Under the pieces are notes generated by a model. That model saw only the letters and a list, made by a program, of their open reading frames with translations, made no database searches and was not told where the DNA came from. Shown here in pieces: positions 1-6,325 of a stretch of 10,532 nt of DNA. Every line of letters starts with the position of its first letter. Positions within the stretch are counted from its first letter, which is position 1. A program made the position numbers and the translations under genes. The DNA comes from Spirochaetota bacterium. Its GTDB lineage: Bacteria; Spirochaetota; UBA12135; COTS27. The stretch covers positions 1-10,532 of the forward strand of contig JAUXHF010000045.1 in NCBI GenBank assembly GCA_030621685.1. Reading direction: 5' to 3'.

Positions 1-1533
1 GAAGCTTATGGCAAGAATAAGCGAGAGGCGTGGCCGGCGGTTTAAGAGAATAAAGACACATAGTAACGCGGCCATGGCATAGGTGCGAAACAGAGAAAAA
101 TTAGCATTGAGCGCGCCAGCTAATACAATATACAAGGGCAAGGCAGTTAGCAGGAACAGGATTTTTATTTGTATTTTCCGCAGTTTCAAAAACTTTCCAA
201 CTATTCTTAAGGGGAAAATGTTCATCGCCGTAAAGAAAAATAAGGCTAGAGCCGAAGCATGCATGCCAGAGACAGCAAAAAGATGGTAAGTTCCCGTCAG
301 CCGAAAGCGCTGCTTATCTTGATCTTGAAGATGGCTTTTATCACCGGTGAGCAGGGCTAGCGAAAGCCCGGCGGCCCGAGCCGAGAGAAACTGCTCTGCT
401 TGCTCTTTTACGTAGCTCTGCATAGACGCAGAAATTTTTTGCAAGCCTAAACGAGTAAAAAGAGCTGGCTGTTTTTCGATGAGCAGGAAGGACTCTGGCT
501 TTACGTAAAGCGAGGCTAAACGCTTCTTGGCCAGTAGGTATTTTTGAAATCCAGCATTTTTCACAGAATGTAGCGTAAGCAAATAATGCGGGTTTAAAAC
601 GGCCATGCTTCCAATGGCTTCGCTTTGATCCTCTAAGCCTAGGGGGCTAGAACTTTTTACTCGAACATACAGTAAGGGCAAAAGTAAGGGCAAATTTTCA
701 TGGCTTGCTAGCGCAGCTGTTTTTTGCCATAGATCACAAGAAGGAAGGCCTCTGTAAGAGCTAAGGTTATTTGCGCTACTTGCCTTGTTTGAGCTAGCTG
801 GCAAAGAATTAGATTTTAAAGAGGGGTAAAGCGCCAGCGCCTGAATATACCCAGCCTGGAGCAGCTGAACAGTTTTGTTAGCGCGGGCTTCTTGATGCTC
901 TTTGCTTTGGATTCTTGATGCCAATTTTGGCTTTGGCTTTTTTTTATGATAAAGGCTGCGAATACAAGAAGTAGCTTGCAAGCTACGGACGAGAAGCCTT
1001 GGGGCATGTAGATTCTGGCTGGGGTTTAAATGAGCTAAAAAATTAGCTAAATTTGCGCTAGCCGAGCGGATGGCTTTGAATTCTCTGCCCTTCACATGTT
1101 CAAAAATTTCGATAACTTCCGCATCAAACACATAATATTTGCCAGTGAAGGCATGAATTTTTTCTATTTGCGTAACAAAGAGGTAGCGACTGGTACGGCG
1201 TTCTTTTAATCTAAGAGCCTGAAAGCTATCCATGGGGTTTTGGTAAAAAGCAAAAAAGAAAAAAAAGAAAGAAAAAACATAGCAGAAAAATAAGAGAGAC
1301 TTGAGTAAGCTAGCTAGGCCTGGCTTAGCATAGCTACCCAGTTTAAAGTTTGCTGAAGAGCCTGCTGAAGGTGTTACATATGAAAGTATGGCCAGCAAGA
1401 GTAGGCAGAACAAAACCAACGCTAATAATATGAAAAAAATAAATGAGGCTTGCTTGGGGCTTAGAAAAACCGCTAAATCATCATAAAAAAAGCCCGCTAT
1501 GATAAGCAGGCAAGCAGCTATATAGTGAGGCAT
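1..1533 (-). CDS. comEC: ComEC/Rec2-family DNA-uptake channel protein, N-terminal part (runs off left edge)
   Basis: The reverse strand is open from the ATG at 1533 to base 1 (511 codons, no stop), so this is the N-terminal portion of a larger membrane protein. Hydrophobic segments lie at about residues 4-17, 29-52 and 76-97. A soluble region follows, ending in a stretch like the DUF4131 domain (about 290-370). The diagnostic piece is residues 390-426: LLTGDK at 394-399, then a region ending HLFAVSGMHA at 417-426. It matches the start of the ComEC competence domain (family pattern LxxGdrs...GtxHLlaiSGLH). Further membrane helices follow. ComEC proteins carry single-stranded DNA across the inner membrane in natural transformation. 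The start is the first ATG after an in-frame TAG 57 bases upstream (1588-1590); no clear Shine-Dalgarno is seen. The part before the competence domain is about 385 residues, longer than in typical ComEC, and contains low-complexity Ser/Ala/Lys-rich stretches. The C-terminal nuclease-like domain, if present, lies outside the window. Confidence 0.88.
   Translation of the reverse strand, partial: MPHYIAACLLIIAGFFYDDLAVFLSPKQASFIFFILLALVLFCLLLLAILSYVTPSAGSSANFKLGSYAKPGLASLLKSLLFFCYVFSFFFFFFAFYQNPMDSFQALRLKERRTSRYLFVTQIEKIHAFTGKYYVFDAEVIEIFEHVKGREFKAIRSASANLANFLAHLNPSQNLHAPRLLVRSLQATSCIRSLYHKKKPKPKLASRIQSKEHQEARANKTVQLLQAGYIQALALYPSLKSNSLPASSNKASSANNLSSYRGLPSCDLWQKTAALASHENLPLLLPLLYVRVKSSSPLGLEDQSEAIGSMAVLNPHYLLTLHSVKNAGFQKYLLAKKRLASLYVKPESFLLIEKQPALFTRLGLQKISASMQSYVKEQAEQFLSARAAGLSLALLTGDKSHLQDQDKQRFRLTGTYHLFAVSGMHASALALFFFTAMNIFPLRIVGKFLKLRKIQIKILFLLTALPLYIVLAGALNANFSLFRTYAMAALLCVFILLNRRPRLSLILAISF
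671..694. repeat. 12-bp perfect tandem duplication inside comEC
   Basis: The unit agtaagggcaaa occurs twice head to tail (671-682 and 683-694). It lies in frame in comEC and on the reverse strand encodes an LPLLLPLL-type repeat. A near-identical string, gtaagggcaaa, recurs at 1632-1642 in the spacer upstream of comEC. Confidence 0.9.
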
Positions 1534-1751
1534 AGTAAAGATGAAGCGTGCAAAAATATACTTAGGAAAGCAGGAGTTGTTTGGCAGCTAGTTTAGTCTT
1601 TGCGCTAATTTTTTTTCTGGATGAGGTAAAGGTAAGGGCAAAGGCAGATAGCAATTTGATTTGAAAAATGATTGCAATATAAGTAACAAAACAAAGATGA
1701 GAACGAGAGGATATTAAAACAGTAGCGGAGAAACAGTAGCGAAGATATAGG
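1534..1751. other. xth-comEC spacer, 218 bp, no gene seen
   Basis: No convincing coding frame, RNA gene or hairpin terminator is visible here. Both flanking genes read leftwards, with xth upstream of comEC, so this spacer must contain the comEC leader and possibly its promoter, but no confident -35/-10 pair could be assigned. It contains a 14-bp tandem duplication (1717-1744) and purine-rich, repetitive sequence around 1621-1650. Confidence 0.6.
1717..1744. repeat. 14-bp tandem duplication, two copies
   Basis: Unit aaacagtagcggag (1717-1730) is followed directly by aaacagtagcgaag (1731-1744), with one mismatch. It lies just downstream of the xth stop codon. Confidence 0.85.
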
Positions 1752-2585
1752 TTAGCGAAGCTTTAATTCAAGAGAGAGAGGACAATGATCAGAGCCTTCT
1801 TGTTGGTTGAGATACTGTGTTGTAACAAGATTTTTTAAACTTTTGGGGCAGAGAAAGAAGTAATCGATGCGCCAGCCTACGTTACGCTGCCGGGCGCCAG
1901 CGCGGAAGCTCCACCATGAATATATTTCTTTTTTGTCGCCGTGAAGATGACGATAAGCATCGACCCAGTGCTGGGCTATGCAGCGGCCCAGCCAAGCACG
2001 TTCTTTAGGATGAAAGCCCACTTTCCCATCATTTTCTTTGGGCCTTGCTAAATCAATTTCGGTATGGGCAGAGTTTATATCGCCGCACCATAGGCAGCTA
2101 TGTCCTTTTTCTCTAAGGCTGTTTACATAGCTGAGGAATTTATCGTAAAAAATTAGTTTATCTTCAAAGGCCTTATCTGAAGAGCCGCCATTGGGGAAAT
2201 AAACGCCTAGCAGATACAAACTTTGCTGGGCAAAGTCTAGCCGAAGCTCGCAGATTCTGCCTTGGTTGTCTTCTGTTACGTCTAATTTGACAGCTTGAAA
2301 GGTAGCGCCTTTAAAATCAAGGTTTTTCAGCTGTTTCAGTTTTTTTAAGAAGGCTTGTTTCAGCCATAACGCTGTGCCAGAGTATCCTGGCCGCTCTGCA
2401 GAATTATAAAAAGCCTGATAATCGCTGGGGTTGCGAAATTCTCCCAGCTGCTCTGGCTTGGCTTTTATTTCTTGTAAGAAGAGAACATCGGGGGCATGTT
2501 TTTCGAGAAATTCCTGTAAAGCGCCTTTTCGCGTAACGGCCCTAAGTCCGTTAACGTTCCAGCTCGTAATTTTAAGTGATGTCAT
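1752..2585 (-). CDS. xth: Exodeoxyribonuclease III (AP endonuclease)
   Basis: A 277-residue protein of the endonuclease/exonuclease/phosphatase superfamily, close to the usual exonuclease III length of about 270. It cuts DNA at abasic sites and degrades 3' ends from duplex DNA in base-excision repair, using Mg2+ in the cytoplasm. All key motifs are visible: WNVNGLRA at 9-16 (Asn10), LFLQEIKA at 35-42 (metal-binding Glu39), YSGTALW at 68-74, VYFPNGG at 128-134 (catalytic-type Tyr129), GDINSAHTEIDLARPK at 168-183 (Asp169, Asn171), WRIDYFF at 238-244, and GSDHCPLSLEL at 264-274 (Asp266-His267 pair). The ATG at 2585 was chosen over an in-frame ATG at 2681 because AAGGGAGG lies 4 bases upstream, the conserved fold starts at once, and a strong extended -10 falls within the extra 5' sequence. 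It is divergent from gap. Confidence 0.95.
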   Translation of the reverse strand: MTSLKITSWNVNGLRAVTRKGALQEFLEKHAPDVLFLQEIKAKPEQLGEFRNPSDYQAFYNSAERPGYSGTALWLKQAFLKKLKQLKNLDFKGATFQAVKLDVTEDNQGRICELRLDFAQQSLYLLGVYFPNGGSSDKAFEDKLIFYDKFLSYVNSLREKGHSCLWCGDINSAHTEIDLARPKENDGKVGFHPKERAWLGRCIAQHWVDAYRHLHGDKKEIYSWWSFRAGARQRNVGWRIDYFFLCPKSLKNLVTTQYLNQQEGSDHCPLSLELKLR

Positions 2586-2589
2586 GATG

Positions 2590-2597
2590 CCTCCCTT
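2590..2597 (-). promoter_or_regulatory. Strong Shine-Dalgarno fixing the xth start
   Basis: On the reverse strand AAGGGAGG stands four bases before the ATG at 2585. It is among the strongest ribosome-binding sites in the window, and it decides the start over the ATG at 2681, which would add 32 residues absent from the family. Confidence 0.8.
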
Positions 2598-2667
2598 AGC
2601 CTTAAAAAAACATGCAAGTGATATTTTTCCCCTGCCATTGTAAAAATGATGGACTATGCTTTTTTTC

Positions 2668-2676
2668 ATTATATCA
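2668..2676 (-). promoter_or_regulatory. Extended -10 promoter for xth
   Basis: The reverse strand reads TGATATAAT, an extended -10 (TGn) with a perfect TATAAT hexamer (2673 down to 2668). No good -35 is seen at the usual distance, which fits an extended -10 promoter. Transcription would start near 2661, giving a leader of roughly 75 bases before the ATG at 2585. Confidence 0.6.
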
Positions 2677-2680
2677 TGCA

Positions 2681-2689
2681 TGCTATAAA
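2681..2689 (+). promoter_or_regulatory. Extended -10 promoter for gap
   Basis: The plus strand reads TGCTATAAA, an extended -10 with one mismatch to TATAAT. It mirrors the xth promoter exactly across the CATGCATG palindrome at 2675-2682. Transcription would start near 2696, giving a leader of about 90 bases that includes the 16-bp repeat at 2732-2763. No convincing -35 is seen. Confidence 0.5.
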
Positions 2690-2731
2690 AACGTAGCGTA
2701 GAAGCTATGAATGAAAAAGCGAGAACCTATC

Positions 2732-2763
2732 TTAGCGATAAACAAAATTAGCAATAAACAAAA
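2732..2763. repeat. 16-bp tandem duplication in the gap leader
   Basis: Unit ttagcgataaacaaaa (2732-2747) is followed by ttagcaataaacaaaa (2748-2763), one mismatch, then a decayed third copy (ataaaacaaaa). It lies between the predicted gap promoter and the gap start codon and is strongly A-rich, so the leader is probably unstructured. Confidence 0.85.
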
Positions 2764-2788
2764 ATAAAACAAAATAAGTGGGCAGCAG

Positions 2789-3805
2789 ATGAAGAAAATT
2801 GGTATTAATGGATTTGGGCGTATAGGAAGACTTTTCTTTCGTTCCTTTCTAGAAAATGAAGAAATAAAACAAGGTTTAAAGGTGGTAGCGATTAACGATC
2901 TTATTCCTAGCGAGTACATGGCCTATCTCCTCCGCTACGATTCATGCCATGGTCTTTTAAATGCTGATATACGCTGGGAGGAAAATACGCTTATAGTAAA
3001 CGGCAACAAAATAGCCGTGAGTGCCAAGCGAGATCCGGCAAAAATTGATTGGGCGGCAAGCGGCGTAGACTACGTGCTTGAATCGACAGGGCTTTTTCTT
3101 AATGCGCAAACAAGCATGGCGCATCTTGGTGGCAGCGTGAAAAAAGTCCTGCTTTCGGCGCCCTCTAAAGATGACACGCCGATGTTTGTTATGGGGGTGA
3201 ACGAAAAAAAGTATGATCCGAAAACAATGGATATCGTCTCGAATGCTTCTTGTACTACAAATTGCTTGGCGCCATTGGCAAAGGTCATCCATGATAACTT
3301 TGGCATTGTCGAGGGCATTATGACTACGGTGCATGCCGCTACCGCCAGCCAAAAACTTGTTGATGGCCCATCGCTGAAAGATTGGCGTGGCGGAAGAAGT
3401 GCTCTTTGTAATATCATCCCTAGTTCTACTGGCGCGGCTAAGGCCGTTGGCAAGGTTATTCCAGAGCTTAATGGCAAACTTACGGGCATGTCTTTTCGGG
3501 TGCCGCTTGCCGATGTCTCGGTAATAGACTTTACGGTAAAACTGCAAAAAGAAAGCTCGCTAGAGGCCATTAATAGCCATTTGCGAGCAGCTGCTTCTGG
3601 CCCGCTAAAAGGCATTTTGCAATATGCCGATGAAGACCATGTCTCGCAGGATTTCTTGCATAATGCCCATACCTGTATTTATGATTCTAAAGCCAGCCTG
3701 GCCCTAAACAGTAGCTTTGTGAAACTTGTTGCTTGGTACGATAACGAGTGGGGCTATTCAAACAAACTTGCTGAGTTTATGCTACACATGGCTAAGAGCG
3801 AGTAG
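2789..3805 (+). CDS. gap: Glyceraldehyde-3-phosphate dehydrogenase, type I, NAD-dependent
   Basis: A 338-residue protein, the usual length for this family. It converts glyceraldehyde-3-phosphate, NAD+ and inorganic phosphate into 1,3-bisphosphoglycerate in glycolysis, acting as a cytoplasmic tetramer. The Rossmann motif INGFGRIGRLFFR is at 6-18. Asn36-Asp37 after the second strand suggests NAD rather than NADP preference. The active site SNASCTTNCLAPLAKV at 151-166 carries catalytic Cys155, with the partner His182 in TTVHAATASQKLVDGP. The phosphate-site arginine region (WRGGRSA) and the C-terminal WYDNEWGYSNK are intact. The start codon is the only one compatible with the fold; the Shine-Dalgarno (gggcagcag) is weak. 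It diverges from xth and is followed 134 bp later by pstS. It is probably transcribed from the extended -10 at 2681-2689. Nothing is broken or missing. Confidence 0.97.
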   Translation: MKKIGINGFGRIGRLFFRSFLENEEIKQGLKVVAINDLIPSEYMAYLLRYDSCHGLLNADIRWEENTLIVNGNKIAVSAKRDPAKIDWAASGVDYVLESTGLFLNAQTSMAHLGGSVKKVLLSAPSKDDTPMFVMGVNEKKYDPKTMDIVSNASCTTNCLAPLAKVIHDNFGIVEGIMTTVHAATASQKLVDGPSLKDWRGGRSALCNIIPSSTGAAKAVGKVIPELNGKLTGMSFRVPLADVSVIDFTVKLQKESSLEAINSHLRAAASGPLKGILQYADEDHVSQDFLHNAHTCIYDSKASLALNSSFVKLVAWYDNEWGYSNKLAEFMLHMAKSE

Positions 3806-3836
3806 CTGTAAGTAAGCAGAAAGTAGCGAGCAGCGA

Positions 3837-3853
3837 TGACAGCCGTGACAGCC
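3837..3853. repeat. 9-bp direct repeat with Pho-box-like half-sites
   Basis: TGACAGCC occurs at 3837-3844 and 3846-3853. The opposite strand reads CTGTCAC and CTGTCAT, each identical to a half-site of the Escherichia coli PhoB box, but spaced 9 bp apart instead of the classical 11 and on the strand opposite to pstS. It lies about 90-100 bp upstream of pstS. Its role as a phosphate-control site is inference. Confidence 0.35.
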
Positions 3854-3857
3854 ATGG

Positions 3858-3889
3858 GCGGCATGCATGAAAAGCGGCATGCATGAAAA
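3858..3889. repeat. Perfect 16-bp tandem duplication upstream of pstS
   Basis: The unit gcggcatgcatgaaaa occurs twice without mismatch (3858-3873, 3874-3889). Each copy contains the 8-bp palindrome CATGCATG, the same one at the centre of the xth/gap promoters. It sits 51 bp before the annotated pstS start, so it could act as an operator or simply be a recent slippage product. Confidence 0.9.
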
Positions 3890-3894
3890 TTACT

Positions 3895-3924
3895 TTGAGC
3901 CTAGGCTAAAATTTTAACCATACT
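3895..3924 (+). promoter_or_regulatory. Candidate pstS promoter region with a 16-bp imperfect palindrome
   Basis: TTGAGC at 3895-3900 and CATACT at 3919-3924 are spaced 18 bp, a poor to fair sigma-70 pair. An alternative -10 is TAAAAT at 3907-3912. Between the boxes lies GGCTAAAATTTTAACC (3904-3919), a palindrome with one mismatched pair, a plausible regulator site. With the first pair, transcription would start near 3931, only about 9 bases before the ATG at 3940, which favours the other -10 or the in-frame ATG at 3970. Confidence 0.3.
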
Positions 3925-3939
3925 CCAAATTCCAAAAAC

Positions 3940-5088
3940 ATGAAAGACAGCTTAGGTTTCAAAAAGAATATGGCATACCATATTCTTTTTCTATGTATAG
4001 TGCTTATTGGCATAAACCAAGTTTTTCATAAAAAGCAAGGCCAAGAAAACACAGGCGCTGCCGATGGCAGGCTTGAGAGCCGGCATAGTTATAGTTATAG
4101 CGATATTCTTGGCGCAGGTGCTTCGTTTCCATTTCCGCTTTATGCTAAAATGTTTGAAGCGTATCGAAGTGAGCATAAGGTGCGTGTGAACTACCAATCG
4201 ATAGGATCTGGGGGCGGCGTTCGCCAGATAAGAGTGCAGACGATAGACTTCGGCGCTACCGATGCTCATTTGGATGACAAGCAAATAGCCTTGTTTAAAA
4301 GCGAGGGCAAAGAAATTTTGCATATTCCTATTGTTTTGGGGGCTGTTGTTGTTGCCTATAACTTAAAGGGGTTTAAGAACCTGAAGTTAAACGGAGCGGT
4401 GCTTGCTGGCATTTACTCTGGTGCTATTAAAAAATGGGACGATGAAAAAATACAAAGTTTGAATAGCAACCGTAACGGCGAATCTTTGCCTAATAAAAAC
4501 ATCATAGCTGTACACCGCTCGGATGGCTCGGGTACAACCTTTGTGTTCTCGGATTTTCTGGGTTTTTCCAGCGACTCTTGGAAGAGAAATGTAGGTATTG
4601 GGAAATCACTGAAATGGTTCCGTGGCGCTTTGGGGGCCAAGGGCAATGAGGGCGTTACGCAGCAGATAAAAAACATCCCCGGTGCTATTGGCTATATTAG
4701 CCTTAACTATGCCTTAAGTGCGAAATTACCCATAGCGGCTATTCAAAACGCTGATGGGAAATACATTCTGCCATCCATTAAAAGCGTCTCGGAGGCAGCC
4801 TCGGGGCAGCTTCCTTCCGATGCCAGAGTGCGTCTTTCGGGAACCGCCACAGGCGGCAAGGGTTATCCCCTTTCTACCTTCACATGGATACTGGTATATA
4901 AACAACAAGCCTATAAAGGCAGGAGTGTGAAGCAAGCAAAAGAACTGAAAAACATGCTGGCTTGGATGCTGCAAGCCGATGGGCAATCTCTGGCAAGTCC
5001 TCTTTTCTATGCGCCGCTTCCCAAGAAAGCCGCCCTGCAAGCAAAGAGTATTTTAAGCAGGATGCTGTTTAATCGGCAAAACCTTTAA
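3940..5088 (+). CDS. pstS: Phosphate-binding protein of the Pst ABC transporter
   Basis: A 382-residue periplasmic-type binding protein that captures inorganic phosphate and delivers it to PstCA. A short basic N-terminus and a hydrophobic stretch (about 13-29) give export or anchoring, followed by a polar linker (30-55). The mature domain starts at ILGAGASFPFPLY (56-68). Ligand residues known from E. coli PstS have counterparts: Ser62-Phe63, Ser90 in IGSGGG, Asp108 in DFGATDA, and Arg193, Asp195, Ser197-Gly198-Thr199 in HRSDGSGTT. GAKGNEGV and PGAIGYISLNYA are also typical. No lipobox (Cys19 follows Leu, not Gly/Ala/Ser) and no clear Ala-x-Ala cleavage site is seen, so it may remain as a signal anchor. 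An ATG at 3970 would shorten the protein by 10 residues and still keep the hydrophobic segment. No clear Shine-Dalgarno precedes either start. First gene of the pst cluster. Confidence 0.95.
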   Translation: MKDSLGFKKNMAYHILFLCIVLIGINQVFHKKQGQENTGAADGRLESRHSYSYSDILGAGASFPFPLYAKMFEAYRSEHKVRVNYQSIGSGGGVRQIRVQTIDFGATDAHLDDKQIALFKSEGKEILHIPIVLGAVVVAYNLKGFKNLKLNGAVLAGIYSGAIKKWDDEKIQSLNSNRNGESLPNKNIIAVHRSDGSGTTFVFSDFLGFSSDSWKRNVGIGKSLKWFRGALGAKGNEGVTQQIKNIPGAIGYISLNYALSAKLPIAAIQNADGKYILPSIKSVSEAASGQLPSDARVRLSGTATGGKGYPLSTFTWILVYKQQAYKGRSVKQAKELKNMLAWMLQADGQSLASPLFYAPLPKKAALQAKSILSRMLFNRQNL

Positions 5089-5316
5089 AGCAAAGAAATT
5101 TAATTTAAAAGCTGCATTTTCTGGTTCTCTCACATACTTACTATTCAACTGTTGCCATGCCAGCCTTGCTGAAAATAAAGCAGCCAGCGAATATAAACAC
5201 GGCTATATGGCTAGGGCCCCTACGTATCTTAAATAAAACTATCAGCAGCCATTATGAGCAGCGGATATTCATTATTTTTTGTATACGTTTAAAAAGAATT
5301 GGAGAAGCCGTAATAC
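5089..5316. other. pstS-pstC spacer, 228 bp, no gene supported
   Basis: This is a long gap inside a transport operon. It contains a weak hairpin (CTTGCTG at 5165-5171 against CAGCCAG at 5181-5187, one mismatch) with no following T-run, and an interrupted palindrome TAGGG-C-CCCTA at 5212-5222. It may hold an mRNA-processing or attenuation element lowering pstCAB relative to pstS, as is common for binding-protein genes, or a second promoter; neither can be shown by eye. A 60-codon frame across it was rejected. Confidence 0.45.
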
Positions 5317-6198
5317 ATGAAAAGCATGATGAATCGTAAGAGAGCAGATAGGCTTTTCAGAGGTGGTCTTTTCGGCGCCGCCTTTTTAATCCCGGCTGTA
5401 TTGCTGGGGATGCTTCTTAGCTTGGGGATTATTTTTTTTGATGAATTTTCGGAGATAGGCTTTCAGTATTTCTTCAGTAGCGACTGGGATCCTGTGAATG
5501 AGCGCTACGGAATAATTGTTTTTGTTGTTGGTACTTTCTTGACGATGTTTTTGGCGCTTGGCTTCTCCATTCCGTTTTCTTTAGCTATTTCTATTTTCAC
5601 CGGAGAGATTATGTATGGCACAAAAATAGCGACCCTCATAAGCCAATTGCTCAGCATCATCTCGGCTATTCCTTCGGTGGTGATGGGGCTATGCGGACTT
5701 TTTGTGCTTACGCCTATTATGCAAGATATTCAATTAGCCTTAGGGTATCCGCCCTATGGCACGGGGTTTCTTTCGGCCTCGATGGTGCTGGCTATTATGA
5801 TTTTGCCGTTCTCGGCTTTTCTTGGAAGAGAAGTAATTAGCCTTGTTCCTAAAGACCTTAAAGAGGCAGCTTATGGGCTTGGCGCTACTCGGCTAGAGGT
5901 CATTCGTTATGTCATTTTGCCTTATGCAAAGTCTGGCATTATCAGTGGTTTTATGATATCGATGTCACGGGCCATCGGCGAGACTATAGCGGTTACCATG
6001 CTTATTGGCAATTCAAATTATTTTCCGCAAAACATATTTGGCACGACCAACACTATGGCCAGTGTTATGGCTAATGAATTTTCGGAAGCGGGCAGCGATG
6101 TTTACTTCTCGGCTATTGTGGGAATTGGGTTCAGCTTAATTATCATCTCGGCTCTCTTTTCTTTGACGGCTAGAAAAATTATCAAGAATTTTTATTAA
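5317..6198 (+). CDS. pstC: Phosphate ABC transporter permease PstC
   Basis: A 293-residue inner-membrane protein, slightly shorter than E. coli PstC, forming half of the phosphate channel with PstA. It has about six hydrophobic segments, the first at roughly 16-41 after a basic cytoplasmic N-terminus. The cytoplasmic EAA loop that docks on PstB is KEAAYGLGATRLEVIRYVILP, starting at Lys182 (Glu183, Gly189). It is followed by SRAIGET with Arg218 and Glu222, matching the Arg...Glu pair known to matter for transport in E. coli PstC. The start has GGAG at 5301-5304, 12 bases upstream; ATGs at 5326 and 5329 are also possible and change only three or four residues. It is separated from pstS by 228 bp and from pstA by 127 bp filled largely with tandem repeats. 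No defects seen. Confidence 0.95.
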   Translation: MKSMMNRKRADRLFRGGLFGAAFLIPAVLLGMLLSLGIIFFDEFSEIGFQYFFSSDWDPVNERYGIIVFVVGTFLTMFLALGFSIPFSLAISIFTGEIMYGTKIATLISQLLSIISAIPSVVMGLCGLFVLTPIMQDIQLALGYPPYGTGFLSASMVLAIMILPFSAFLGREVISLVPKDLKEAAYGLGATRLEVIRYVILPYAKSGIISGFMISMSRAIGETIAVTMLIGNSNYFPQNIFGTTNTMASVMANEFSEAGSDVYFSAIVGIGFSLIIISALFSLTARKIIKNFY

Positions 6199-6206
6199 CA
6201 GGAAAC

Positions 6207-6254
6207 CTAGCAAGAAATCTAGCAAGAAATCTATCAAGAAATCTATCAAGAAAT
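6207..6254. repeat. 12-bp tandem repeat, four copies, between pstC and pstA
   Basis: Four head-to-tail units: ctagcaagaaat (6207-6218), the same again (6219-6230), then ctatcaagaaat twice (6231-6242, 6243-6254). The two-plus-two pattern of variants suggests stepwise duplication. The 3' end of pstC (atcaagaa near 6181) contains the core of the unit, a possible seed. The array has no spacers and lies in a non-coding gap, so it is not CRISPR. Confidence 0.93.
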
Positions 6255-6325
6255 ATTAGCCATGAAAAGCAACAAGGAAAAAGGGAAAAATTTTAAGAGT
6301 TTTTAAAAGGTAAACGGCTAAGAAC

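Noticed and set aside
83..289. 68-codon plus-strand frame opposite comEC
   Set aside because: It lies entirely antisense to the comEC competence domain, which has clear family motifs. The frame has no recognisable features.
2586..2681. Longer xth start at 2681
   Set aside because: The added 32 residues are not part of the exonuclease III fold and overlap a strong -10. A strong Shine-Dalgarno precedes the ATG at 2585.
2957..3615. Long minus-strand frames (196 and 181 codons) opposite gap
   Set aside because: They mirror a fully motif-supported gap gene. Their sequences are odd and low in meaning, and no independent start signals are seen.
3985..3999. Lipobox at Cys19 of PstS
   Set aside because: The residue before Cys is Leu, not Gly, Ala or Ser, and the Cys lies inside the hydrophobic core rather than at its end.
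5157..5339. 60-codon plus-strand frame between pstS and pstC
   Set aside because: It has no Shine-Dalgarno and no recognisable domain, and it overlaps the well-supported pstC start in another frame. Its composition looks like random spacer translation.
6207..6254. Short repeat array considered as CRISPR
   Set aside because: The units are 12 bp and directly adjacent with no unique spacers, and no cas gene is present.
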